DNA of 59,908 nucleotides, taken from positions 1-59,908 of the forward strand of contig QCGA01000006.1 in NCBI GenBank assembly GCA_003280095.1, given 5' to 3'. Below are positions 1 to 10,676 of the stretch, one piece after another. Below the pieces are notes generated by a model. It made no database searches. It saw only the letters and a list, made by a program, of their open reading frames with translations, and was not told the origin of the DNA. Positions within the stretch are counted from its first letter, which is position 1; each line of letters starts with the position of its first letter. The position numbers were made by a program, and so were the translations under genes. This DNA comes from Prochlorococcus sp. AG-363-O16 (GTDB lineage Bacteria; Cyanobacteriota; Cyanobacteriia; PCC-6307; Cyanobiaceae).

Positions 1-600
1 TAAGCTACCGTTCCACCATAACCATGCAGGTAATTCTTTAATTTCTAACGATTGAAGTATCTTTAAACCTTTGTTTATTGAGATTAAATTGCCACGAATA
101 ACAACTACATCACCGCAGCAGGCTGTATTCCCTCTTCCTTCCCCAGGTATTGGACAATAGGCTGCTACTAATGTCTCTAATTGTTCTTCTTGGCTAATTG
201 TTGGTGCAAGTGTAATGAGGCGTCTAGGTTGTAATTCACTGATCGCTGAATCAATATGTTGACCTCTCATGTCTTCTGTGTAGTTGCTTCCTTGATGTGA
301 AGCAAGAATATTGACAACTTTTTTGTCAAAAGGTGGAGTGCTATGAGGAAGCTTTTCTTCTAAAATTATTTTTCGTGCAGCTTGTATGAGTTCATGATGC
401 TTTGTTCCAATGATTGATCCTTTTATTTTTCCTGTTCGGACAAGTTGTTGTTCAATCCAAGCAGGTTGCCAAACAATTAAACAGAATGTATTAGAACCAG
501 TCTTTAGGGGTTGATCTGTTTCCCAAAGTTGTTTCAGGTAACTGGGAATTTCTTCAGGAGGAAGTTTTAGTGGTGTTTGAAGAGTGAGTTGAGGAGACAT
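1..600 (-). CDS. opcA: OpcA, glucose-6-phosphate dehydrogenase assembly protein (3' end outside window)
   Basis: Open minus-strand frame starting with ATG at 600 and running off the left edge; about 200 N-terminal residues are visible. It begins MSPQLTLQTPLKLPPEEIP and contains VNILASHQGSNYTEDMRG, ELQPRRLITLAPT and YCPIPGEGRGNTACCGDVV, which I recognise as the cyanobacterial OpcA family. OpcA is the allosteric partner of glucose-6-phosphate dehydrogenase in the oxidative pentose phosphate pathway, which supplies NADPH at night. It lies 38 bp downstream of zwf on the same strand, the usual zwf-opcA operon order, which strengthens the call. The C-terminus cannot be judged from this window. Confidence 0.9.
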   Translation of the reverse strand, partial: MSPQLTLQTPLKLPPEEIPSYLKQLWETDQPLKTGSNTFCLIVWQPAWIEQQLVRTGKIKGSIIGTKHHELIQAARKIILEEKLPHSTPPFDKKVVNILASHQGSNYTEDMRGQHIDSAISELQPRRLITLAPTISQEEQLETLVAAYCPIPGEGRGNTACCGDVVVIRGNLISINKGLKILQSLEIKELPAWLWWNGSL

Positions 601-638
601 GTTTTTTGGCGTAATTAATAAGTTGAACTTTTATTTGA

Positions 639-2162
639 TCAAGGCCTTCGCCAGAGAAGAGAATCTTGAGCTAGTAATTCGTCAGCAGCTGTAGGTCCCC
701 ATGTTCGTGATTCATATTGGTGAATCGGTAGCATCCAAGGTGAATCTTCAATTATTTCCAGGAGAGGGGTATATAAGCGCCAAGCAGCCTCTACTTCGTC
801 GCAACGGGTAAAAAGGGTTGGGTCTGCGAGCATTGAGTCCGCTAGTAAGCGCACATAGCCTTCATCAGAGGGTTCGCCGAAGCAATCTTCATAGGAGAAA
901 CCCATTTCGACTGGGCGACTTTTCATTCCTGAACCTGGTGCTTTGACTTCAAAGCGAAATTGGGCCCCTTCTTCAGGTTGAATTTGCAATATGAGTTGGT
1001 TGGAGGTTGGGCTTCCTCCAGCACTATCAAATAGATGAACAGGTGCCTCACGAAAGGTAAGTACTACCTCACTCAATCTCTTAGCTAAACGTTTTCCCGT
1101 TCTTAGATAGAACGGCACACCCTGCCACCGCCAATTATCTATGAAAAGTTTTAGTGCTACATAGGTTTCAGTCGTGCTGTTTGGATCCACCCCAGGTTCT
1201 TCACGATATCCGGTTAAGGGAAATCCCTTGGTTCCCCCTTTTACATATTGACCTCTTACGCAGCATTTCCACGGTTCTAATTCGTCACCCAGGCGCGCTG
1301 CATGCAAAACCTTCGCTTTTTCATTTCGGATGGCTTCAGGATCAAAATGACCCGGTGGTTCCATTGCTGTGATTGCAAGCATTTGTGTTAGATGGTTTTG
1401 AACCATATCTCTAAGTGCGCCGGATGTTTCGTAATATCCAGCTCTATCTTCAATTCCAACAGTTTCAGTGGCTGAGATTTGAACACTGGAGATGAAATTT
1501 CTATTCCAAATAGGTTCGAAAATTGCGTTTGCAAATCTAAGGACGAGAATATTTTGTACGGTTTCTTTTCCTAGATAGTGATCGATTCTGAATATTTGAC
1601 TTTCTTTTCCACATCTCTGAACTATTTGATTAAGCTCCTTAGCGCTTCCATAATCGCGGCCAAATGGTTTCTCAATAATTACACGACTGCGTTTTGGGTC
1701 ATCTAGTAATCCAGCCTCTGCAATTGCCTCGCAACCGCTTCCATAGAACTTTGGAGAAACTGAGAGGTAGAAGGTTCGATTTCCATGAGTTGCGTGAAGG
1801 CGATCAATCTGTTCGAGTCTTTGACTAAGTTTCACTAGGTCTGATTTTCTCTGAAGGTCCACAGAGTCGTAATACATTCGAGCAGAGAAATCTTTCCAAG
1901 ACTGGTGATCTTCTTTGATTGGCCCTACCAATGAATCAGCCATTCTTCTACGAAACTCTTCGTCATCCCATTGGCGTCTTGCGCAACCAATAAGAGCAAA
2001 CTCGCTAGGTAACCTCCTTTGTTTGTAAAGCTTAAACAGCGCAGGAACTAATTTCCTTTTTGTTAAATCTCCGCTCGCGCCAAAGATTATTAAACACTGA
2101 GGACCAACAACTCTTTCTTGTCTTAGGCCAATTCTCAGCGGATTAGTGGTCGGCGTGTTCAT
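639..2162 (-). CDS. zwf: Glucose-6-phosphate 1-dehydrogenase
   Basis: 507 residues, the usual family length. Zwf oxidises glucose-6-phosphate to 6-phosphogluconolactone with NADP+, the entry step of the cytosolic oxidative pentose phosphate pathway. The nucleotide-binding motif GASGDLTKRKL is at residues 28-38, EKPFGRD at 164-170, and the substrate-binding and catalytic motif RIDHYLGKE at 192-200. The start is ATG at 2162. opcA follows 38 bp downstream, so the two are probably cotranscribed. A perfect 16-bp palindrome lies about 110 bp upstream of the start codon and could be an operator, or part of the petH terminator region. Nothing looks truncated. Confidence 0.97.
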   Translation of the reverse strand: MNTPTTNPLRIGLRQERVVGPQCLIIFGASGDLTKRKLVPALFKLYKQRRLPSEFALIGCARRQWDDEEFRRRMADSLVGPIKEDHQSWKDFSARMYYDSVDLQRKSDLVKLSQRLEQIDRLHATHGNRTFYLSVSPKFYGSGCEAIAEAGLLDDPKRSRVIIEKPFGRDYGSAKELNQIVQRCGKESQIFRIDHYLGKETVQNILVLRFANAIFEPIWNRNFISSVQISATETVGIEDRAGYYETSGALRDMVQNHLTQMLAITAMEPPGHFDPEAIRNEKAKVLHAARLGDELEPWKCCVRGQYVKGGTKGFPLTGYREEPGVDPNSTTETYVALKLFIDNWRWQGVPFYLRTGKRLAKRLSEVVLTFREAPVHLFDSAGGSPTSNQLILQIQPEEGAQFRFEVKAPGSGMKSRPVEMGFSYEDCFGEPSDEGYVRLLADSMLADPTLFTRCDEVEAAWRLYTPLLEIIEDSPWMLPIHQYESRTWGPTAADELLAQDSLLWRRP

Positions 2163-2270
2163 TGAAAAGATCTGCCGATTAAAAAGCCAATGATCCGCAA
2201 TTCAAGGCTCTTGAGAGAGTTAAGTCACTGTTTGTGCTCGTATGCCCAAATTTCTGAACCAATAAAAATG

Positions 2271-2286
2271 TTTGATAGCTATCAAA
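2271..2286. promoter_or_regulatory. 16-bp perfect palindrome upstream of zwf
   Basis: TTTGATAGCTATCAAA reads identically on both strands. It lies about 109 bp upstream of the zwf start codon and just beyond the petH terminator hairpin. It could be a dimeric regulator site controlling zwf-opcA, or a second weak hairpin (6-bp stem, AGCT loop) in the petH termination region. I do not recognise it as a known cyanobacterial operator. Confidence 0.4.
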
Positions 2287-2330
2287 TAAAAACTGGGAGA
2301 AGTTCGAAATGAAATTGTGGCTCCTCCCAG
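2284..2330 (-). terminator. Rho-independent terminator of petH
   Basis: On the minus strand, 22 bp after the petH stop codon, CTGGGAG (2324-2330) pairs perfectly with CTCCCAG (2293-2299) and is followed by TTTTTATTT (2292-2284). This is a classic stem plus U-tract arrangement and separates petH from zwf. Confidence 0.65.
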
Positions 2331-2351
2331 ATCCATTGCCATGACAGTCTT

Positions 2352-3494
<1,143 letters not shown>

Positions 3495-3610
3495 TTATTG
3501 GCATTCAGTGTCACCTTTGCGTACTGTCACAACTGAATAAATGGGTTTAATGCGTCGAAACAGTTGGTAATTAGTTATTGTTCTTTACTTATTTGTAGAA
3601 GTCCATTCTT

Positions 3611-4183
3611 TTGGCATCCTCTCAAGCTGTTCAGGTTTCTACTGCTGGATGTGATGTATCTCATCGTTTATCTCCTGTGGATAGGCCTAACCCAATTGAA
3701 CAAACCATAGAGAGACTGCCTAGCGGGACTCGTCGTCTTGCTGCAAAACTTCGGACTCCTGTAAGAGTTGAAGCACTGTGGAGAGTCTTGACTGATTACG
3801 AACATTTAAGCGATTTCATTCCAAATCTTTCGGTCAGTGAATTGCTTGAGCGTTCAAACGATCGAGTGATGCTTAGACAGGTTGGGTCTCAAAGGTTTAT
3901 TGGGCTTAATTTTTCAGCTGAGGTTCATTTGGAATTAATCGAGGACATTTCTTTAGGTGAATTGAGATTTGCACTAAAGAAAGGGGATTTCAGACGATTT
4001 GATGGTGCATGGAAAATGCAGGATCACGATGGTCAAGGTAGTTGCATTTTCTATGAGCTAATAGTCCAAGGATGTATTGGAATGCCAGTTTCTTTAATAG
4101 AGCAGAGGCTTAAAGATGATCTGACGACAAATTTATTAGCTGTAGAAAGAGAAGCTGTTAGGCGCACCAAGCAGAATTCTTAA
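3611..4183 (+). CDS. SRPBCC (START/polyketide cyclase-like) family protein
   Basis: 190 residues, starting with TTG at 3611; no in-frame ATG lies nearby. The segment from about residue 40 (RRLAAKLRTPVRVEALWRVL, then TDYEHLSDFIPNLSVSELL) has the helix-grip pattern of the SRPBCC/cyclase-dehydrase superfamily, and FYELIVQGCIGMPVSLIEQRL resembles the long C-terminal helix. Such proteins form a hydrophobic pocket for lipids, pigments or polyketide-like ligands. The ligand here is unknown, although pigment or lipid binding would suit a photosynthetic cell. It is a single gene, divergent from petH and followed by the opposite-strand tRNA-Glu. Confidence 0.8.
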   Translation: MASSQAVQVSTAGCDVSHRLSPVDRPNPIEQTIERLPSGTRRLAAKLRTPVRVEALWRVLTDYEHLSDFIPNLSVSELLERSNDRVMLRQVGSQRFIGLNFSAEVHLELIEDISLGELRFALKKGDFRRFDGAWKMQDHDGQGSCIFYELIVQGCIGMPVSLIEQRLKDDLTTNLLAVEREAVRRTKQNS

Positions 4184-4265
4184 TGTGACAAAAAAGCTTG
4201 TAAAAAAAATTCCTGTGAGATTTTCCATAGTGAAAGATCTCTTTTTTCAAAAATCACTAAATCAA

Positions 4266-4338
4266 TACCCCCAAGGGGATTCGAACCCCTGTCGCCTCCG
4301 TGAAAGGGAGGTGTCCTAGGCCTCTAGACGATGGGGGC
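4266..4338 (-). tRNA. trnE: tRNA-Glu (UUC)
   Basis: 73-nt cloverleaf on the minus strand. Acceptor GCCCCCA (4338-4332) pairs with TGGGGGT, with discriminator A at 4266. The anticodon loop is CTTTCAC with anticodon TTC, and the T-loop GGTTCGAATCC is canonical. CCA is not encoded. In cyanobacteria this tRNA also feeds tetrapyrrole synthesis through glutamyl-tRNA reductase. Confidence 0.97.
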
Positions 4339-4382
4339 GAGGCCGTGATCAAAGTGCTTTTTCACTTGAACACTTTTGAAAA

Positions 4383-5534
4383 CTACGTTTTAGCCTCGCC
4401 CTCCGTCAAGGAAGCTTCACCCCTGTTTTGTTCTTGACCTTGCCAAATCGGCACATTGAAGTAAAAACAAGATCCTTCTTGGGGTTGTGAAACGACCCAA
4501 ATACGTCCGCCATGAACTTCAACAATGCGTCTGCAAACAGAAAGTCCGACACCATAACCTGAGGTAGTGTCTGAGGTTTGTGGAAGCCTCACTCGATCAA
4601 GAAAAATTCTTTGCTGTTCTTCTTCTGGGATCCCAGGTCCACTGTCGCTCACACTTATTTCGACCCATCTGGTTGTTCTGTGAAGCATGGTTAGCGAAAC
4701 TTGTCCTCCGCTCTTTGTAAACTTCAGAGCATTTTCAAGCAGATTTAGTAGCACTTGTCTCATGCGTCGTTGATCTGCATAAACTTTTGGCAGGTCACTT
4801 GGTATATCAGTAATGATCTGAATTCCTCTTCTGAGCCAAAGTTTTTCAAGTTCAAGTATTGCTTCCGCAGCTACGTTTCCGAGATCAAGTCGCTGAGGAT
4901 TGAAAAGGTCCTCCCATTTAGTCAGTCCTACTTCTAGAAGATCTTTTGAAAGAGCCTCTATTTCATCTAGACGGCGTTTGATTACATCTTGAAAACGGTC
5001 AAGACTAATTTGGCCAAGTTGTTGGCTTTGAACTGCCAGGGTCGCTGCAGTTAAAGGGGTTCTTAATTCATGCGCAACCATTCTCAAAAGGCGTTCTTGA
5101 GAATGAATCTTGTTGATTAATGTTTGATTCTCTTGGCGCAGAACCAAGAGCTCATCTTCTAGGCGTAACTCTTTTTGGCTTCTACTTCCATCAAGTTCTG
5201 TGGGCCTTAAACTTAATCCCAAACCGCTTACTACAACTTCTTGTTGCCAGCGTGGAAGCCAAACACGAATTCTTTGAAGTAATGCACTACCAGCGAAGAT
5301 CTGTTTTGGAAGAGGTGAGATTTTTATCAGTGCTGGAAGCGCAATGACGCGATGTACTTCAAGCAATTGAGGTTGGTCATTAGGGTCGATTACTTCAAGA
5401 GTTACATCAAAGCCAAAGTCTTCTCCCTCCAAGAATCCAATTAGATCCGTCAGATCACCTTTTGAGAGTTGGTGACTAGCCGCTAATAGCAGCAAACGCA
5501 GTTGCTGACGTTCGTTGGGATCGCCCCCATCCAC
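4383..5534 (-). CDS. sasA: Circadian output histidine kinase SasA
   Basis: 383 residues. The N-terminal 100 residues ([20 protein letters not shown] ... [18 protein letters not shown]) form the KaiB-like thioredoxin-fold domain that binds KaiC. A coiled linker (about 120-148) leads to the dimerisation/phospho-acceptor helix [14 protein letters not shown] with His155. The ATPase domain shows an N box ([13 protein letters not shown]), a G1 box ([12 protein letters not shown]) and a G2 box ([14 protein letters not shown]). SasA autophosphorylates on contact with KaiC and signals to RpaA, passing clock time to transcription. No kai gene lies in this window. Nothing appears broken. Confidence 0.95.
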   Translation of the reverse strand: MDGGDPNERQQLRLLLLAASHQLSKGDLTDLIGFLEGEDFGFDVTLEVIDPNDQPQLLEVHRVIALPALIKISPLPKQIFAGSALLQRIRVWLPRWQQEVVVSGLGLSLRPTELDGSRSQKELRLEDELLVLRQENQTLINKIHSQERLLRMVAHELRTPLTAATLAVQSQQLGQISLDRFQDVIKRRLDEIEALSKDLLEVGLTKWEDLFNPQRLDLGNVAAEAILELEKLWLRRGIQIITDIPSDLPKVYADQRRMRQVLLNLLENALKFTKSGGQVSLTMLHRTTRWVEISVSDSGPGIPEEEQQRIFLDRVRLPQTSDTTSGYGVGLSVCRRIVEVHGGRIWVVSQPQEGSCFYFNVPIWQGQEQNRGEASLTEGEAKT

Positions 5535-5782
5535 AGTGGTTGGCGTTTAGGAAAGTTAGTTGACACATTATGGGTTTTTTGGGAAATTGTCAGATCATTT
5601 TTGCCTTGGTTTATTGATTAATTAACTAAATCAGGATTTTTGGGTCAATGCTTCACCCTAGAAAACTTCTAATGATTGGTTATCGCAAAGTGCTTTTGGA
5701 TACCTTTAATAGCTTTGGATCATGATTTACGTGGTTTTTTGGGGTCTTGATGAGGCAGCATGGCTGAAAAGCATGGATAACC

Positions 5783-6214
5783 TTGTCTACTTTTTCTGTT
5801 GGATTCTTCAAAGCTCTTTTTGCTCCATTTTTCCTAGTGCATTCTCTGCTCTTGTTCCCTAGTACTGCGCTTGCTTGGCCAGGAGGCAAGAACAAACCAA
5901 AACCTGCTTCTGACCAACAAATTTTTCTCTATCGAGGTATAGGGGCCTCTTATGTTTGTAATGCAAGCGCAGCTGGTATTGAATTTCCTAAGGCAGTTGG
6001 TGTTGCTGCCGCAACTTATGCTCAATTGCTAAATGGTCGCCATGGTGGTCGAGTAGCGGCAGCAGGGAAAAAACAACTCACAAACAAACAATTATTTGCA
6101 GGAGCTGAATTTCAAATCATCACTGGAGCACTGCAATATTGCCCTAAGGATGTTCCCACAGATATAAAAGAAAAAGTTGAAAAGGCAATAGAAACTCAGA
6201 AGAATAATAAATAA
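5783..6214 (+). CDS. Conserved secreted protein of unknown function
   Basis: 143 residues from TTG at 5783; an in-frame TGA at 5765 leaves no other plausible start. The N-terminus has a hydrophobic signal sequence ending TALAWPGG, consistent with signal peptidase I cleavage after ALA. The mature part (YRGIGASYVCNASAAGIEFP ... ALQYCPKDVPTDIKEKVEKA) contains two cysteines that could form a disulfide in the periplasm or lumen. I recognise it only as a picocyanobacterial-type hypothetical. The flanks (5535-5782 and 6215-6365) show no further gene. Confidence 0.7.
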   Translation: MSTFSVGFFKALFAPFFLVHSLLLFPSTALAWPGGKNKPKPASDQQIFLYRGIGASYVCNASAAGIEFPKAVGVAAATYAQLLNGRHGGRVAAAGKKQLTNKQLFAGAEFQIITGALQYCPKDVPTDIKEKVEKAIETQKNNK

Positions 6215-6365
6215 ATTGCAGATTTCTATTTAGTTAGATAATTAAATTGAAGATTATGGTTTATTCTCTGCAAATCTTGTATTGAATTAGTGAAACTAAG
6301 TTTTATTCGGGATAAGATCTATGGGTAGTATTGTATTATCATTAACAAAAATGACTTAATTTTGA

Positions 6366-8981
6366 ATGTTAAAGGATGAATTCGTGTTTTTGGCTGACTA
6401 CAAGCCCTTCCCTTTTCAGATTACTGATATTGAACTCGATTTTGTAGTAGAAGAAAATAAAGTAAAGGTTGAAAGTTTGATGCATATTCATACCTTAAAT
6501 GGAAAATATTCTCACATGGTACTTAAAGGGATTAACTTAAAACTGAAAAAAATAGAAATAGATCAGGAACCTCTATCACCAGATTCTTATGAATTAACTT
6601 CAACTGAATTGATTATTCGTAGGAAATTTTCAGAAAATTTTCGACTATTAATTGTTTGCGAGATAGACCCTTTCCGTAATACATCTTTAGAAGGGCTTTA
6701 TCATAGTGAAGGCATGTTGACTACTCAATGCGAGGCAGAAGGGTTTCGGAAAATTTGCTTCCATCCTGATCGACCTGATGTTCTTAGTCGTTACCGCGTG
6801 AGGATAGAAGCTGATAAGGAAAGCTACCCAGTTTTATTATCTAATGGAAATAAGACCTTTTCTAGGGATCTTCCTGGAATTCCTTCTAGGCATGAATCTG
6901 TTTGGGTAGACCCCCATCCTAAGCCTTCCTATTTATTTGCCTTGGTTGCTGCTTCTTTATCTAAGGTAAGTGATAGATTTTTTACTAGTAAAGGTAGAGA
7001 AATTCAAATAAATTTATATGTTGAGCCTAATGATCGAAAGTACACAAGTCATGCAATATCTTCCTTGAAAAAAGCAATGAAATGGGATGAAGATGTCTAT
7101 GGGTTTGAATATGATCTAGATGAATTTAATATTGTTGCAGTAAGACATTTTAATATGGGTGCTATGGAGAATAAAGGTTTGAATATCTTCAATTCAAAGT
7201 TAGTTCTTGCAGATAATCAAATAGCGACTGATTACGAGTTTGAAAGAATTGAAAGTGTAATTGCTCATGAATATTTCCATAATTGGACGGGCAATCGTGT
7301 TACATGTAGAGATTGGTTTCAGCTTTCTTTGAAGGAAGGCTTGACGGTTTTTAGAGATCAGTGTTTTACAGCCGATATGCATACAGAATCTGTTAAGAGA
7401 ATAGAAGATGTTTCATTTCTTAGAAATACACAATTTACCGAAGATTCGGGTCCTACTTCTCATGCGGTAAAACCCATAAAATATAAATCAATAGATAATT
7501 TTTACACTACTACGATCTATGAAAAGGGGGCTGAATTGATACGAATGTTATATAGGATTCTTGGCAGAGAAAGATTTTATAGAGGAATAAAAATCTATAT
7601 AGAAAGGTTTGATGGTTGTGCAGCTACTACAGAAGATTTTCTCTTTTCCATTTTAGAGGGAGCTTGTATTTCTGGAGAGGAATTGGGATTCGATATTGAA
7701 GATTTTAATAGATGGTATTACAGAGCAGGTACTCCTAAATTAGATATAAATTTTAATTGGGACTCTGAACTCGGTCGACTTCAACTTCAAATTATTCAAA
7801 AATGTGAATCAGAAGATATAAATAGTCAAAATAAAGCTTATGTAATACCTTTTGTTTTTTCATTAATTGGAGATAGTGGCCCTATTCAGGAAGAAAAGAT
7901 GATTATTCTGAATCAAACTAAACACGAAATCATTATAGAAAATTTACCAACAAACAAAGAAGCACCAGCACTATCAGTATTTAGGGGTTTTTCTGCACCA
8001 GTTCAATGGGATATGCCATTTCCATTAGAAAATTCTTTCCGAATTCTAACCTCTGATGATGATCCTTTTTCTCGTTGGGATGCATCTCAAAGACTCTTTA
8101 GTGAAGCAATTCTTGCTAGAGCATCTTCTAAAATTAATTATCAATTTGAGGAACGTCTTGTTTCTGTTTTGAGCCAACTTATCTCTAATTACCAGGACGA
8201 AGATCTAAACCTTCTATCTTCGTTATTTACATTCCCTGGATCATTAGAGTTGGAAGATCTTCAAGAGGTATCAGATCCTTTAAGTATATATAAAGCTACT
8301 TATTCTTTAATTGATGTATTAGGTCAAAGTCTTTTATCCCCTCTAAAAGAAATTATAGATTTTTGCCTTCCTGGATCTCATAAATCTTGGCCTTTGGGAC
8401 AGGGGGATCGACGTATGATTTCTCTTTGCTGGAAATGGTTGGTTTCCTCAAGAGACAAGACTATTATTTCCTCTGTTGTTGAAGCAGTTAACGGACCATC
8501 AATGACTTTAATTAGAGCAGCTCTTGAAGCTTTAAAACCTATTGAATGTGTTGAGAGAGAGAATGCATTTAAATTATTTTACGAGAGATGGAGTGATTAC
8601 CCAGTGATATTAGATTCTTGGTTTTTCTTGAAATCTTCATCGCCGAGTATTAGAGGCTTAGACTTGGTTCGTGAAATGCTCGAGCATCCGAAATTTGATA
8701 TGAATGCACCTAATGCAGTGAGAGCTGTTTTGGGTGGGTTGGCTAATAATCCTATTGCCTTTCATGCGGAGGATGGAAGTGGTTATAATTTTATGGCAGA
8801 AAATCTTGTCACTTTAGATAAAAGAAACCCTATTACAGCATCTAGATTAATAAAGGTTTTTAGTAGATGGAAGAAATATTCTTTACCTAGGCAAAAGTTG
8901 ATTTGTAAAGCGATTAGCAGAATAGAAAGTCAGGATCTTTCTCATAATACTAGAGAAGTTTTAGAGCTTATTCAGACTTAA
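6366..8981 (+). CDS. pepN: Aminopeptidase N (M1 family zinc metallopeptidase)
   Basis: 871 residues, matching the length of bacterial PepN. The substrate N-terminus-binding motif GAMENKGLN is at 265-273. The zinc site HEYFHNWTGN starts at 301 (His301, His305) with the third ligand Glu324 in SLKEGLTVF, and a downstream tyrosine typical of the family lies in TTTIYEKGAELIRML. The C-terminal helical domain extends to the end. The enzyme removes N-terminal residues from peptides in the cytosol for amino-acid recycling. The start is ATG at 6366. It converges with prs. Confidence 0.96.
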   Translation: MLKDEFVFLADYKPFPFQITDIELDFVVEENKVKVESLMHIHTLNGKYSHMVLKGINLKLKKIEIDQEPLSPDSYELTSTELIIRRKFSENFRLLIVCEIDPFRNTSLEGLYHSEGMLTTQCEAEGFRKICFHPDRPDVLSRYRVRIEADKESYPVLLSNGNKTFSRDLPGIPSRHESVWVDPHPKPSYLFALVAASLSKVSDRFFTSKGREIQINLYVEPNDRKYTSHAISSLKKAMKWDEDVYGFEYDLDEFNIVAVRHFNMGAMENKGLNIFNSKLVLADNQIATDYEFERIESVIAHEYFHNWTGNRVTCRDWFQLSLKEGLTVFRDQCFTADMHTESVKRIEDVSFLRNTQFTEDSGPTSHAVKPIKYKSIDNFYTTTIYEKGAELIRMLYRILGRERFYRGIKIYIERFDGCAATTEDFLFSILEGACISGEELGFDIEDFNRWYYRAGTPKLDINFNWDSELGRLQLQIIQKCESEDINSQNKAYVIPFVFSLIGDSGPIQEEKMIILNQTKHEIIIENLPTNKEAPALSVFRGFSAPVQWDMPFPLENSFRILTSDDDPFSRWDASQRLFSEAILARASSKINYQFEERLVSVLSQLISNYQDEDLNLLSSLFTFPGSLELEDLQEVSDPLSIYKATYSLIDVLGQSLLSPLKEIIDFCLPGSHKSWPLGQGDRRMISLCWKWLVSSRDKTIISSVVEAVNGPSMTLIRAALEALKPIECVERENAFKLFYERWSDYPVILDSWFFLKSSSPSIRGLDLVREMLEHPKFDMNAPNAVRAVLGGLANNPIAFHAEDGSGYNFMAENLVTLDKRNPITASRLIKVFSRWKKYSLPRQKLICKAISRIESQDLSHNTREVLELIQT

Positions 8982-9018
8982 ATCTTTAATATTATTAGTA
9001 AACTTTGATTTCTTCTTT

Positions 9019-9046
9019 AGTTCAATATTTATCTGAACATTGAACT
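9019..9046. terminator. Inverted repeat between convergent pepN and prs
   Basis: AGTTCAAT (9019-9026) and ATTGAACT (9039-9046) form a perfect 8-bp stem with a 12-nt loop. It spans the prs stop codon (9029-9031) and lies 38 bp after the pepN stop. No strong T-tract follows on either strand, so it may act as a 3'-end stabiliser or a weak bidirectional terminator. Confidence 0.4.
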
Positions 9047-10039
9047 GACAGAACTTTCTTCATGGATTCTCCAAATTGCCTCTCCAAGCATATTGGCTAC
9101 AGATAAAACATGTAGTTCTTTGAAGTTCTTTTCTCCCTGAAGTGGGATACTATTTGTCACGATTACTTGTTCAAATAATCCTTCTTTTGAAAGTCGTTCA
9201 CAAGCGGGAGGTGAAAATACAGGGTGTGAAGCACATGCAATTACTCTTTTGGCTCCTTGTTGTTTTAATAGCTCAGCACCTGCACAAATTGTTCCACCTG
9301 TATCTATCATGTCATCTATAAGTATTGCTGTTTTATTAGCAACTTCTCCAATTACCTTAAGGCTTTTTGCTACATTATGAGCTGATCTACGTTTATCTAT
9401 TATTGCTAGAGGAGCATCTTTCATTTGCTTGGCAAATGCTCTTGCTCTTGCTACACCACCCACATCGGGGGAGACAACTACGACCTCATCTAGATTTTTT
9501 GTTGAGAGATAATCTACGAGTACAGGTGAGCCATAAATATGGTCACATGGTATGTCGAAGTATCCTTGTATTTGGGCTGAATGCAGATCCATAGCAAGTA
9601 CCCGATCAACTCCGGATTTAACCAAGAGATTGGCCGTTAATTTTGCTGTTATTGATTCTCTACCAGCAGTTTTTCGGTCCGCCCTTGCGTAGCCGTAGTA
9701 GGGTATGACAGCAGTTATTTGCCTTGCTGAGGCTCTTTTACAAGCGTCCACCATAATAAGCAGCTCCATGAGATTGTCATTTACAGGAGCACAGGTTGGT
9801 TGGATTAGAAAAACATCACAACCTCTTATTGATTCTTGAATTTGAACATATAGTTCACCATCTGCAAAACGCTTGCAAACCAGAGGACCATCTGAGACCC
9901 CGAGGTAACCAGCTATTTCTTTGGCGAGAGAGGGGTTGGATGTCCCACTAAATATTCGAAGCCTCTGAGTATCGTGGTTGAGGCTTTCTTGTTTACAACT
10001 TGCTGCGGTTATGAAGGTGTTCAAGGGAGCCGCCAGCAA
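9029..10039 (-). CDS. prs: Ribose-phosphate pyrophosphokinase
   Basis: 336 residues. Prs makes PRPP from ribose-5-phosphate and ATP for purine, pyrimidine, histidine, tryptophan and NAD synthesis. Visible motifs are RIFSGTSNPSLAKEIAGYLG, the flexible-loop region YGYARADRKTAGRESITAK, VVVSPDVGGVARARAFAKQM, and the PRPP-binding loop ILIDDMIDTGGTICAGAE. The longest frame starts with TTG at 10039. A second TTG five codons later (giving NTFITAASCK) is also possible, because the first residues are not conserved. It is a single gene, divergent from the 10117 gene. Confidence 0.96.
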   Translation of the reverse strand: MLAAPLNTFITAASCKQESLNHDTQRLRIFSGTSNPSLAKEIAGYLGVSDGPLVCKRFADGELYVQIQESIRGCDVFLIQPTCAPVNDNLMELLIMVDACKRASARQITAVIPYYGYARADRKTAGRESITAKLTANLLVKSGVDRVLAMDLHSAQIQGYFDIPCDHIYGSPVLVDYLSTKNLDEVVVVSPDVGGVARARAFAKQMKDAPLAIIDKRRSAHNVAKSLKVIGEVANKTAILIDDMIDTGGTICAGAELLKQQGAKRVIACASHPVFSPPACERLSKEGLFEQVIVTNSIPLQGEKNFKELHVLSVANMLGEAIWRIHEESSVSSMFR

Positions 10040-10116
10040 CGGTTTAGATTCCTAATCGTAGTGCTTTAGATGCCAATTGATCCAATCTTTTTTATGAAAC
10101 CTATTAACTCCTAGTA

Positions 10117-10656
10117 ATGAGTGGAAAAAATTTATTTTTGGTAGGAGCAGGTCATCTTCCTCCTGAGAAGATGTTCCAAGGGGCTACGGATTTGCTTGGA
10201 GCTTGGGGCGGAGTGCTTACTTCTCACCAATGTTCAGAATCACCACGCAAAGTCCTTGAGAAGTTTCAAGACCGGAAAGGCCTTGTTTGTTTGCATGGAG
10301 ACGCGGCCATGGCAAATTCTAAAGGCTCAACTTGGTTAGAGGCTTTAGGGGCTTGGCGACATCCCACAGTTTTACTTGCTACTCCAATGTTTTCCGGCGA
10401 GTTTTCAGGAGCTGTAGCAGCTTATTCCGCACTTTGCAAAAATCTATCTGTTCCTCTTTTAGGAATTGTTCAATTAGGAGGAACTTGGGATTTTCGTGCA
10501 CGTCAGTTGGATGGTTTGCCTTGGTGTGGATATATCCCAGAATCTCCATTGAAATTCTCAGGGCCAAAGTCTTTATTTATTGATGAGACTTTTTGTAATG
10601 ATGATAACTTGTTAGAACTTGCACAAAGATTAAGAGTAAGACTTTTAACTCTTTAG
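10117..10656 (+). CDS. Conserved hypothetical protein, possibly alpha/beta (Rossmann-like)
   Basis: 179 residues, ATG start. The sequence alternates hydrophobic strands and helices: NLFLVGAGHLPPEKMF, GLVCLHGDAAM, TVLLATPMFSG, VPLLGIVQLGG. The early Gly-rich turn suggests a nucleotide-binding-like fold, but I cannot name a family and no catalytic motif is evident. No signal peptide or membrane segment is seen. It ends 20 bp before the convergent LCP-family gene and starts 77 bp from the divergent prs. I treat it as a real cytosolic protein of unknown role. Confidence 0.7.
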   Translation: MSGKNLFLVGAGHLPPEKMFQGATDLLGAWGGVLTSHQCSESPRKVLEKFQDRKGLVCLHGDAAMANSKGSTWLEALGAWRHPTVLLATPMFSGEFSGAVAAYSALCKNLSVPLLGIVQLGGTWDFRARQLDGLPWCGYIPESPLKFSGPKSLFIDETFCNDDNLLELAQRLRVRLLTL

Positions 10657-10676
10657 ACATTTCTTTTTCTTTGGTT

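Noticed and set aside
4266-4338. Could tRNA-Glu be an integration site
   Set aside because: Its neighbours are core genes (SRPBCC, sasA), and I found no repeat of its 3' end in the window.
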